NCBI GenBank assembly: GCA_030673735.1
Contig: DAOVIK010000126.1
Coordinates: 1 to 5,835 of the forward strand
Source of the DNA: Anaerolineae bacterium
Lineage (GTDB): Bacteria > Chloroflexota > Anaerolineae > Anaerolineales > E44-bin32
Direction of reading: 5' to 3'
DNA length: 5,835 nt
In this document: positions 1 to 5,270 of the stretch, piece by piece
Position numbering within the stretch: the first letter of the stretch is position 1
Layout: each line of letters starts with the position of its first letter
The notes under the pieces: generated by a model
Told to the model about the DNA's origin: nothing
The model's database searches: none
What the model saw: only the letters and a program-made list of their open reading frames with translations
Program-made: the position numbers and the translations under genes

Positions 1-786
1 ATCATAGGCATCTCGGGCGGGGTGGATTCAAGCCTCACTGCATGCGTTGCTGCGGATGCGCTCGGACCACAGAATGTCCTCGGGCTGATCCTTCCCTCAC
101 GCTTCTCTTCTGAAGGCAGCATTACAGATGCCCGCGCGCTGGCTGAGAACCTCGGTGTGAACTATCGCAGTTATTCCATTGATGGAGCCTATGCCAGCGT
201 TGTGAGTGTTCTCGGCGAGGGATTTGATGCCGACGCGCCGGAGCAACCTGAGGAGAATATCCAGGCTCGCTTGCGTGCGGTCATCTGGATGGCGCTCTCT
301 AACAAAGAAGGCCGTCTTGTGCTGGTGACCAGCAACAAGAGCGAGGTAGCAACAGGATACACGACGCTCTATGGTGACATGGCCGGGGGCTTCTCTCCGC
401 TGAAGGACATTTACAAGACGCTGGTTTACGAGCTGGCCATATATCGAAACGCGCAAGGCGATAAGCCAGTCATACCCGAGAGCGTGCTTACCAAAGAACC
501 GTCCGCCGAACTTCGGCCCAACCAGCGCGATGAGGATACGCTTCCTCCGTATGAACTGCTCGACGCGACCCTGGAAGCCTACATCGAAGAAGATCTAGAT
601 TTCGATGACATCGTGTCCCGAGGCTTCGATGCCGATGTCGTCGGGCGCGTTCTGATGATGGTGGACAAGAGCGAATTCAAACGGCGGCAAGGAGCAGTGG
701 GCGTCAAGATCACACAGCGGGCTTTTGGGCGTGACCGGCGCATGCCCATCACCAATCTATTCCCCAAGAATCGTCCCTCGAGCTGA
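1..786 (+). CDS. nadE: Glutamine-dependent NAD+ synthetase, C-terminal synthetase domain (5'-partial)
   Basis: This enzyme catalyses the last step of NAD+ biosynthesis: deamido-NAD+ is adenylylated by ATP and amidated to NAD+ in the cytoplasm. The frame is open from base 1, and 261 residues are visible. The ATP-pyrophosphatase P-loop SGGVDSS is at visible residues 5-11. It is followed by PSRFSS (about 32-37), the EENIQAR segment, SNKSE with the GYTTLYGDMAGG stretch (from 111), SAELRPNQ (168-175) followed by DEDTLPPYELLD, and a basic VKITQRAFGRDRR tail (from 235). The SAELRPNQ/LPPY pattern is typical of the two-domain glutamine-dependent form. An N-terminal nitrilase-type glutaminase domain of roughly 280 residues and the start codon should therefore lie left of the window; this is inferred. 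The C-terminus looks complete, ending in a TGA. The next gene converges on it, and I see no convincing intrinsic terminator between them. Family assignment is firm; the glutamine-dependent subtype is likely. Confidence 0.95.
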   Translation: MIGISGGVDSSLTACVAADALGPQNVLGLILPSRFSSEGSITDARALAENLGVNYRSYSIDGAYASVVSVLGEGFDADAPEQPEENIQARLRAVIWMALSNKEGRLVLVTSNKSEVATGYTTLYGDMAGGFSPLKDIYKTLVYELAIYRNAQGDKPVIPESVLTKEPSAELRPNQRDEDTLPPYELLDATLEAYIEEDLDFDDIVSRGFDADVVGRVLMMVDKSEFKRRQGAVGVKITQRAFGRDRRMPITNLFPKNRPSS

Positions 787-997
787 CAAATCCAAAGCAA
801 GGTTGCGCTGGCGATCCAGACGCAGAGCGAATTCTCAGCGACCGCATTCGCATAGCCACATCAAGGTTTGGGCAGGTCGGCCAGGGCACATAGCGGGTCA
901 AGGGGGGCAATATTGCACTTAATGCAACGAAAGGAAATGCAGCCTGCCTGAGACGGAGATACGGCTGGGCAGCCTGCATGCGGGGGATCGCACTGCA

Positions 998-1750
998 TCA
1001 CTCCGACTCGACGCGGCCCTTGTTCTTCTCCCAATCCTCATCGTCGATAAGCGTGATCACACGAAACACTTCGGCGTAGTCCATCTCCTTTTCTTTGGCG
1101 GTTTCCGCACCCCATTCCTTGATCCGAGGTTCCGGATCCCAATCCTTCATTTGGCTCTCATGCGATCGAAGGGCCTCGATTTTGATGTCGATGGTCTCGT
1201 CGATATCGATGAAATGATCGCCTTGCCCGAAGCTGGTAGCGTAAACCTTACGAGGCTTGTGCGCATGATAGCCTTCCGCCTCGAGATCTGCGAAAAGATT
1301 CGGCTGGCCAGCAGCAGGGAAGGTGGCATCCAAGGCAGCCGTGGCTGCGGCGCGGTGGTCAGGGTGGTTGATGTAGGCATCGCCTCCCCAGAGGATTGTA
1401 GGATCTCCACAGATCACAACTTCAGGCCGGAAGCGGCGGATTTCGCGCACAATCATCTTTCGCAACTCGATTGTGGGCTGAAGCAGCCCATCGGGCTGCC
1501 GCAGGAAGGTCACGGATTTTGTGCCAACGATCTCGGCTGCGCGACGCTGTTCGGCCTCGCGAATCTTGGCTGCCTCGGCAAGGTCAATGCCGGGTTGATT
1601 GAATCCCATTTCTCCGCTCGTACAGATCACGTACGCCAATCGAGCCCCGGCCCTGGCCCAGCGCGCAAGGGTGCCCGCGCATGAGAATTCGATGTCGTCA
1701 GGGTGGGCCACGATCGCCATTGCGCTTTCCGGGACGTAGGTGTCGCTCAT
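998..1750 (-). CDS. PIG-L/LmbE-family zinc-dependent N-deacetylase
   Basis: This is a predicted cytoplasmic metal-dependent deacetylase of 250 residues, a normal length for the family. Members remove acetyl groups from N-acetylglucosaminyl conjugates, as in mycothiol or bacillithiol synthesis, GlcNAc-PI processing and antibiotic pathways. The N-terminal motif AHPDDIEF places H16 and D19 as zinc ligands and D18 as general base. INHPDHR supplies the third ligand, H132. A TSGEMG turn (44-49) follows the first beta-strands. These roles come from MshB-like relatives; the substrate cannot be read from the sequence. An in-frame GTG at 1786 would add 12 residues. I prefer the ATG at 1750 because a GGAGG lies 11 nt upstream and the added residues are not family-like. 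The gene is convergent with the NAD+ synthetase and divergent from the polysaccharide cluster, so it is probably its own transcription unit. A role in trimming a sugar is possible but not shown. Confidence 0.9.
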   Translation of the reverse strand: MSDTYVPESAMAIVAHPDDIEFSCAGTLARWARAGARLAYVICTSGEMGFNQPGIDLAEAAKIREAEQRRAAEIVGTKSVTFLRQPDGLLQPTIELRKMIVREIRRFRPEVVICGDPTILWGGDAYINHPDHRAAATAALDATFPAAGQPNLFADLEAEGYHAHKPRKVYATSFGQGDHFIDIDETIDIKIEALRSHESQMKDWDPEPRIKEWGAETAKEKEMDYAEVFRVITLIDDEDWEKNKGRVESE

Positions 1751-1761
1751 CAGAAATCCTG

Positions 1762-1766
1762 CCTCC
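1762..1766 (-). promoter_or_regulatory. Shine-Dalgarno site of the PIG-L deacetylase
   Basis: The minus strand reads GGAGG here, 11 nt before the ATG at 1750, with AGGA slightly closer. It supports the ATG at 1750 over the in-frame GTG at 1786. Confidence 0.6.
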
Positions 1767-1768
1767 GT

Positions 1769-1879
1769 GCTGGGAATCGATTGCACTATTGTAATCGCTT
1801 GGCGCCCGGTGGCGAGTAACGAACCGCGTGCATTTCGCGCTGTGAGCGTGAATGAAACGCTGGGAATCGCATTATTGTA
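1769..1879. repeat. Two imperfect direct repeats in the divergent intergenic region
   Basis: Copy 1 is 1769-1793 and copy 2 is 1859-1879, 90 bp apart start to start. Read on the minus strand, each has TACAATA(G/A)TG, then CGATTCCCAGC; copy 1 has four extra bases (CAAT) between the two parts. The 11-bp block GCTGGGAATCG (plus strand) is identical in both. On the minus strand, TACAAT could be the -10 hexamer of promoters for the deacetylase, since copy 1 lies about 38 nt before its ATG. I see no good -35 element at the right spacing, so a duplicated regulator-binding site is equally possible. A chance match of the 11-mer alone would not be surprising; the matching second block makes it more credible. 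Confidence 0.4.
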
Positions 1880-1898
1880 GTGTCGGTTTGCACTGTGG

Positions 1899-1927
1899 TT
1901 GACCGACCTAGGAAGCGATAGTATAAT
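1899..1927 (+). promoter_or_regulatory. Near-consensus sigma-70-type promoter for the polysaccharide cluster
   Basis: TTGACC (1899-1904, five of six matches to TTGACA) is followed by a 17-bp spacer and a perfect TATAAT (1922-1927). The predicted transcription start is near 1934. It points right, toward the nusG-like gene, and is the only strong promoter-like sequence I could pick out in the intergenic regions. It would leave an untranslated leader of about 460 nt. No extended -10 TG is present. Confidence 0.75.
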
Positions 1928-1954
1928 CAGGCGGTTTTTCCAACCTTGCGAGAG

Positions 1955-1977
1955 GTCCCCAGCGGGGGCAGTCTTTT
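1955..1977 (+). terminator. Possible early attenuator hairpin in the leader
   Basis: GTCCCC (1955-1960) pairs with GGGGGC (1964-1969) across an AGC loop: six pairs, one of them G-T. A short T run, TCTTTT, begins three bases later and ends at 1977. It would form about 20-40 nt after the predicted transcription start. The stem is GC-rich but short and the T tract is weak, so it may be a pause or attenuation site rather than a full terminator. Confidence 0.3.
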
Positions 1978-2042
1978 AAAGAGGAGAAGAGCCGAGCAAC
2001 GGAGAGTCAAAGAAGCCGCTCGGCCTGTTCTAACGCCTCTTT
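1978..2042 (+). other. Nested two-stem RNA structure in the leader
   Basis: The outer stem pairs AAAGAGG (1978-1984) with CCTCTTT (2036-2042). The inner stem pairs GCCGAGC (1991-1997) with GCTCGGC (2018-2024). Both are seven perfect pairs. They are separated by an asymmetric internal loop (6 and 11 nt) and capped by a 20-nt purine-rich loop. The AAAGAGGAG strand looks like a strong Shine-Dalgarno, but no ATG, GTG or TTG follows at a usable distance. The structural reading is therefore preferred. Confidence 0.45.
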
Positions 2043-2265
2043 TCCATGCTTGAACAACGCGTCTGGACAGTACCTGGTGTTTTGCAGCGTCGCGGATCTT
2101 GAGGATTTATCGCTCGATTAATTAAGGGCGACGGGGGCAATCATCGGGTGCTCCAGGCGCGGATCATAATAGCTGGACGACAGCTTTCGATGAGCGGGTA
2201 GAATCCGGCAAGTAAGAGCGCCGAGTGAATGATGACGGGCAAGGAAATGCTATGAGAATGGCATG

Positions 2266-2293
2266 CAGGAGCGTTGGGCAGAGCATGCTCCTG
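2266..2293 (+). other. Stem-loop in the distal leader
   Basis: CAGGAGC (2266-2272) pairs perfectly with GCTCCTG (2287-2293) around a 14-nt loop. It competes with the self-complementary GAGCATGCTC at 2281-2290, so two folds are possible. No T tract follows, so it is not a terminator. Confidence 0.35.
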
Positions 2294-2346
2294 GGGATAA
2301 GATAGCAGGTTCGTGTCTGTGAATGCAAACCAGCAAGGCATGCCTT

Positions 2347-2369
2347 TGAGCCAGGGAAAGGTTGGCTCA
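2347..2369 (+). other. Stem-loop just upstream of the nusG-like start
   Basis: TGAGCCA (2347-2353) pairs perfectly with TGGCTCA (2363-2369), leaving a 9-nt purine-rich loop, GGGAAAGGT. The hairpin ends 25 nt before the ATG at 2395, and its 3' arm overlaps an alternative in-frame TTG start at 2362. It could be a recruitment hairpin for the NusG paralogue or a translational control element; both are inference. Confidence 0.4.
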
Positions 2370-2394
2370 TCGGCCGGGTGAAACAGACGAAAAC

Positions 2395-2943
2395 ATGAAT
2401 GCCAACGTGGGAATCCAGGAATTGCGATGGTACGTCCTCCGCTCGAAGCCGTGGAAAGAGGCGGCATTGACCAAGTTTGCCCATTCGGCGGGTCATGAAG
2501 TCTACTATCCCAGTATTCCGGCCAATCCGGTCAATCCGCGAGCACGCAAGATCGTCCCCTACTTCCCTGGCTATATCTTCGTACGAAGTCATCTAGGCAA
2601 GGCAGGTCGGTCGGTATTTCACTGGATGCCTTTCTCGCAAGGACTGGTATGCGTTGGAGGGGAGCCGGCACCCGTGTCGGATCTGATCATGCGCTCGATC
2701 ATGACGCGCGTGGCCGAGACTTGGCAATCCAAAGGATTGGAAGTCAAGGAATTCGGCCCGGGTGATCGTGTCATCATTCGAGAAGGGATGTTTGAGGGCT
2801 ATCGCGGCATCTTCGATCAGTACTTGACTGGAAGCGAGCGAGTGCGTGTGCTGTTGGAGATGCTGAACGCTCGTTTTGTGCCGCTGGAGATCGACGTCAG
2901 GCTAGTCGAGAAGCTTTCGCGCCAGCGGTCAATGGCAGCCTGA
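2395..2943 (+). CDS. Specialised NusG-family transcription antitermination protein (RfaH/LoaP-like)
   Basis: This is a 182-residue NusG paralogue predicted to bind RNA polymerase and modify elongation. The NGN domain spans about residues 10-105, starting at RWYVLRSKPWKE and including the hallmark PYFPGYIFVR (56-64 region). A KOW-type C-terminal domain follows from about 119 (EFGPGDRVIIREGMFEGYRG) to the end. It sits first in a sugar-nucleotide cluster rather than beside secE/rplK, which argues against the housekeeping NusG. Specialised NusG proteins at such sites (RfaH, LoaP, UpxY types) promote read-through of long polysaccharide operons; that role is inferred here. ATG 2395 is chosen because the domain begins shortly after it. 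Its ribosome site is weak (GGGTGA, 13 nt upstream). An in-frame TTG at 2362 has AGGG five nt before it and would add 11 residues, so the start is uncertain. Confidence 0.88.
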   Translation: MNANVGIQELRWYVLRSKPWKEAALTKFAHSAGHEVYYPSIPANPVNPRARKIVPYFPGYIFVRSHLGKAGRSVFHWMPFSQGLVCVGGEPAPVSDLIMRSIMTRVAETWQSKGLEVKEFGPGDRVIIREGMFEGYRGIFDQYLTGSERVRVLLEMLNARFVPLEIDVRLVEKLSRQRSMAA

Positions 2944-2964
2944 TCGGTAAGGAGTGGTTGCCAG

Positions 2965-3015
2965 CAACTGACCCCTACGTATGGTCAAGGTTTGATGGTT
3001 GAATGGGGACAGTTG
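2965..3015 (+). other. Intergenic stem-loop between the nusG-like gene and the epimerase
   Basis: CAACTGACCCC (2965-2975) is complementary to GGGGACAGTTG (3005-3015) over 11 positions with one A-A mismatch, enclosing a 29-nt loop. Its 5' arm also overlaps a small alternative hairpin (GTTG 2957-2960 with CAAC 2965-2968), so the two could be mutually exclusive. No T tract follows. The surrounding 187-bp gap holds no gene, and I found no convincing promoter in it. Confidence 0.4.
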
Positions 3016-3115
3016 AAGAGAATATCCGCCCATTTGAAGCCGACGGATCATGTCGGAAGGGCGGAGCATTGCTGCTAATCGGAACTGAGCATCAATTTTA
3101 TGCCTGCAATCATTC

Positions 3116-3123
3116 GGGAGAGG
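3116..3123 (+). promoter_or_regulatory. Shine-Dalgarno site of the epimerase gene
   Basis: GGGAGAGG ends 7 nt before the ATG at 3131. It is a strong, well-spaced site and fixes that start. Confidence 0.7.
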
Positions 3124-3130
3124 CAAGTAT

Positions 3131-4099
3131 ATGACTGTCATGCTTGTGACTGGTGCAGCTGGGTTTATCGGCTCGCATCTCTGCGATGCTCTGATTGAGC
3201 GAGGCCATAGAGTAATCGCATTTGATAACCTGTCGATGGGAAGGATGGAGAACCTTAGCCAATGCCTCGATCATCCCAGCTTTAGCTTTCATCAAGCTGA
3301 CGTAGTGGATTCGGATACGGTGAATTCAATAGGAGCCGAGGCCGAGCTGATTGTGCATCTGGCTGCTTACAAGATCCCTAGATATGGTAAGGCCATTGAC
3401 ACGCTTAGGATTAACACCCATGGGATTTTCAACGTACTGGATTTGGCGGCAAAGACGGGAGCCAAAGTAGTGGCTGCTTCCACTTCTGATGTCTACGGGA
3501 AGAATCCTGATTTACCGTTCAGCGAGGAAAGTGATTCGCTCTTCGGACCGAGCACGGTTCCGCGGTGGAGTTACGCGGTTTCCAAATTACTCGATGAGCA
3601 TTTGGCGCTGGCGTATCAAGAAGCCTATGGTTTCCCTGTGACTCTCGCCAGATTGTTCGGCTCTTATGGACCGCGGCATCATCTGAGTTGGTGGGGAGGA
3701 CCGCAATCCGTTTTTATCAACGCAATAATAAAGGGGGAGCCTGTTGAAATTCATGGGGATGGTTTGCAGACCCGTAGTTTCTGCTACGTAAGTGATACGG
3801 TAGATGGCCTGCTTAGGATGATCGAGAATCACAATGCCAATGGCGAAATATTCAACATTGGAAGTGTGCAAGAGATAAGCATAAGGGATTTGGCTTTCTT
3901 GATAAAGAAAATCAGCAAAACACGTGGCGATATGAAATTGCAGTATGTGCCTTATGAAACCTTCGGCAAGTATGAGGATGTTCGTCGTCGCATCCCGAGC
4001 ATAGAAAAGGCCAGGCAAATGCTGGATTTCGAGCCAAGAGTTACCTTGGATGAAGGATTGCGTCAGACGATAGAATGGCAAAGGGAGCAAATCCAGTAA
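3131..4099 (+). CDS. NAD-dependent nucleotide-sugar epimerase/dehydratase (extended SDR)
   Basis: This is a 322-residue cytoplasmic extended short-chain dehydrogenase/reductase acting on a nucleotide sugar. The Rossmann motif TGAAGFIG is at residues 7-14, and an FDN strand end at 31-33 suits NAD(H) over NADP(H). HLAA is at 76-79. The catalytic set is S/T in ASTSDVYG (around T118) with Y148 and K152 in SYAVSK. The substrate-side pattern (LFGSYGPRHH, IHGDGLQTRSFCYVSD, YEDVRRRIPSIEKAR, W near the end) resembles UDP-glucose/UDP-glucuronate epimerases and decarboxylases. The sequence alone does not say which reaction, so no symbol is given. It lies 187 bp after the nusG-like gene and 97 bp before gmd. 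Its base composition is clearly lower in GC than its neighbours: six sampled 60-base lines gave about 45% GC, against roughly 57-65% in sampled lines of the nusG-like and gmd genes. This hints at separate acquisition. Confidence 0.9.
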   Translation: MTVMLVTGAAGFIGSHLCDALIERGHRVIAFDNLSMGRMENLSQCLDHPSFSFHQADVVDSDTVNSIGAEAELIVHLAAYKIPRYGKAIDTLRINTHGIFNVLDLAAKTGAKVVAASTSDVYGKNPDLPFSEESDSLFGPSTVPRWSYAVSKLLDEHLALAYQEAYGFPVTLARLFGSYGPRHHLSWWGGPQSVFINAIIKGEPVEIHGDGLQTRSFCYVSDTVDGLLRMIENHNANGEIFNIGSVQEISIRDLAFLIKKISKTRGDMKLQYVPYETFGKYEDVRRRIPSIEKARQMLDFEPRVTLDEGLRQTIEWQREQIQ

Positions 4100-4103
4100 G
4101 GTA

Positions 4104-4124
4104 AAAGAAGCTTCTTTGCTTTTT
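4104..4124 (+). terminator. AT-rich palindrome with T tract after the epimerase gene
   Basis: AAAGAAGCTTCTTT (4104-4117) is a perfect 14-bp palindrome that can fold as a 5-bp stem with an AGCT loop. It is followed by GC and TTTTT (4120-4124). It begins five bases after the epimerase stop codon. The stem is short and AT-rich, so any termination would be weak or leaky; a specialised NusG could help polymerase pass it. No clear promoter follows before gmd. Confidence 0.3.
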
Positions 4125-4182
4125 CTCCTTTATTCTTGGGGGGTTCGATTATGCGGCAATATCTCGGAAATCGCAGGCAAAC

Positions 4183-4188
4183 GAGGAG
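4183..4188 (+). promoter_or_regulatory. Shine-Dalgarno site that sets the gmd start
   Basis: GAGGAG ends 8 nt before a GTG at 4197. It places the gmd start at that GTG, immediately before the Rossmann strand, rather than at an upstream in-frame start at 4116 that would add 27 non-family residues and overlap the palindrome. Confidence 0.75.
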
Positions 4189-4196
4189 AGCGGCTT

Positions 4197-5270
4197 GTGA
4201 AGAAAGCACTGATCACCGGGATAACAGGTCAGGACGGATCATATCTGGCAGAGCTTCTCTTATCCAAGGGATACGAGGTTCACGGTGTGATCCGCCGCGC
4301 CAGCACCTTCAACACCCATCGCATCGATCATCTGTATCGTGATCCCCACAACGGCGAGGACGTTCGCCTTTTCCTGCACTACGGGGACATGATCGATGCA
4401 AGCCATTTGGTGACGCTGATCCTTACCCTCCAGCCGGATGAGGTATATCACCTCGCCGCTCAAAGCCATGTTCGCGTGAGCTTCGATCTGCCGGAATACA
4501 CCGGGGATGTGACCGGGCTCGGCACGGTACGTATCATGGAAGCCATTCGAAAGAGTGGCGTGCCAGCTAAGTTCTACCAGGCCTCATCGAGCGAGATGTT
4601 CGGTTCGGCTCCGTCTCCTCAAAGCGAGGAGACGGCCTTCCATCCCCAAAGTCCATATGCGGCCGCCAAGCTGTACTCGTACTGGGTGGCGCGCAACTAC
4701 CGCGATGCTTATGGCCTTTTCGCAAGCAATGGCATTCTCTTCAACCACGAATCGCCACGTCGAGGCGAGACTTTCGTCACGCGCAAGATCACCAGAGCAC
4801 TGGTGAGAATAATCCAGGGATCAGAAAAGCATGTGTACTTGGGCAATTTGGACGCCAAGCGGGATTGGGGGTATGCGCCTGACTTCGTTGAAGCCATGTG
4901 GCTGATGCTGCAGCAGGAAACGCCGGGAGATTATGTCGTGGGCACCGGCGAGGCGCACAGCGTGCGCGATTTTCTGGATGAAGCCTTCGGCTACGCCGGC
5001 TTGGATTGGGATCCTCACGTTCGCATCGATCCCCGCTATTACCGCCCATTAGAAGTCGATCACTTGGTTTCCGATCCATCTAAAGCAGAAAAGGAGTTGG
5101 GCTGGAAGCCTAGGATCCGTTTCCACGATCTGGTGCGCATCATGGTGGATGCGGACATGGAGCTCCTTGGGCTTCCGAGCAAGGGAGAAGGCAAGGAAAT
5201 TGTCATGGAACGATTCGGGGGCTGGCATCATTGGCATGACCAGGTCAGAAGCATGGAGACCGGCCGGTGA
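4197..5270 (+). CDS. gmd: GDP-mannose 4,6-dehydratase
   Basis: Gmd converts GDP-D-mannose to GDP-4-keto-6-deoxy-D-mannose, the first committed step to GDP-L-fucose, GDP-rhamnose and related sugars. From the GTG start it has 357 residues, within the usual family range. The dinucleotide motif TGITGQDGSY (residues 7-16) is the classic Gmd N-terminus. VIRRAS (31-36) supplies the arginines that favour NADP(H). HLAAQSHV (86-92) follows. Catalytic residues are S131 and E133 in SSSEMFG, with Y154 and K158 in PYAAAK. NHESPRRGETFVTRKI (from 183) is a near-diagnostic Gmd signature, and KRDWGYAPDFVEAMW (from 221) and RPLEVDHLVSDPSKA complete the pattern. No key residue is missing; the catalytic Thr of some homologues is Ser here. 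Its last codon overlaps the start of fcl, so the two are translationally coupled and supply one pathway. Confidence 0.97.
   Translation: MKKALITGITGQDGSYLAELLLSKGYEVHGVIRRASTFNTHRIDHLYRDPHNGEDVRLFLHYGDMIDASHLVTLILTLQPDEVYHLAAQSHVRVSFDLPEYTGDVTGLGTVRIMEAIRKSGVPAKFYQASSSEMFGSAPSPQSEETAFHPQSPYAAAKLYSYWVARNYRDAYGLFASNGILFNHESPRRGETFVTRKITRALVRIIQGSEKHVYLGNLDAKRDWGYAPDFVEAMWLMLQQETPGDYVVGTGEAHSVRDFLDEAFGYAGLDWDPHVRIDPRYYRPLEVDHLVSDPSKAEKELGWKPRIRFHDLVRIMVDADMELLGLPSKGEGKEIVMERFGGWHHWHDQVRSMETGR

Larger units (their letters stand above)
1934..2394 (+). promoter_or_regulatory. Long, probably structured 5' leader of the nusG-like operon
   Basis: About 460 bases lie between the predicted transcription start and the nusG-like ATG, with no convincing gene. 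The only small ORF I noted (2046-2102, 18 codons) has no ribosome binding site. By eye the segment contains four stem-loops: 1955-1969, 1978-2042 (nested), 2266-2293 and 2347-2369. It also holds the perfect palindromes GAGCATGCTC (2281-2290) and AAGGCATGCCTT (2335-2346). I do not recognise a known riboswitch or a canonical ops/JUMPstart element. Polysaccharide operons run by RfaH or LoaP carry their recruitment signal in such leaders, so a regulatory-RNA role is a reasonable inference. No folding energy was computed. Confidence 0.5.

Noticed and set aside
907..977. A GCAATATTGC palindrome (907-916), TTGCA/TGCAA arms (913-927) and a 9-bp direct repeat GCAGCCTGC (939-947, 969-977) between the convergent genes
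   Set aside because: Arms are short and no T tract or paired gene context supports a terminator or operator; chance is a sufficient explanation.
1151..1684. A 177-codon open frame on the plus strand
   Set aside because: It lies wholly opposite the deacetylase, whose zinc motifs are intact, and its translation shows no recognisable domain.
1930..1941. GGCGGT followed by a T run, resembling the start of the RfaH ops element (GGCGGTAGCGT)
   Set aside because: It matches only the first six bases and lies at the predicted transcription start, so most of it would be outside the transcribed region.
2046..2102. An 18-codon leader ORF starting with ATG
   Set aside because: There is no ribosome binding site, no run of a regulatory amino acid, and the start sits right after the outer stem of a likely RNA structure.
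931..2250. The 10-mer AAGGAAATGC at 931-940 and 2241-2250
   Set aside because: Several 10-base matches are expected by chance in a window this size, and the flanks do not align.
2164..2592. A 142-codon open frame on the minus strand (and a second one at 2141-2467)
   Set aside because: Both overlap the start of the nusG-like gene in antisense and have no recognisable motif; they are most likely chance frames.
3069..3101. A possible promoter (TTGCTG ... TTTTAT) upstream of the epimerase
   Set aside because: The spacer would be 21 bp and both hexamers match poorly.
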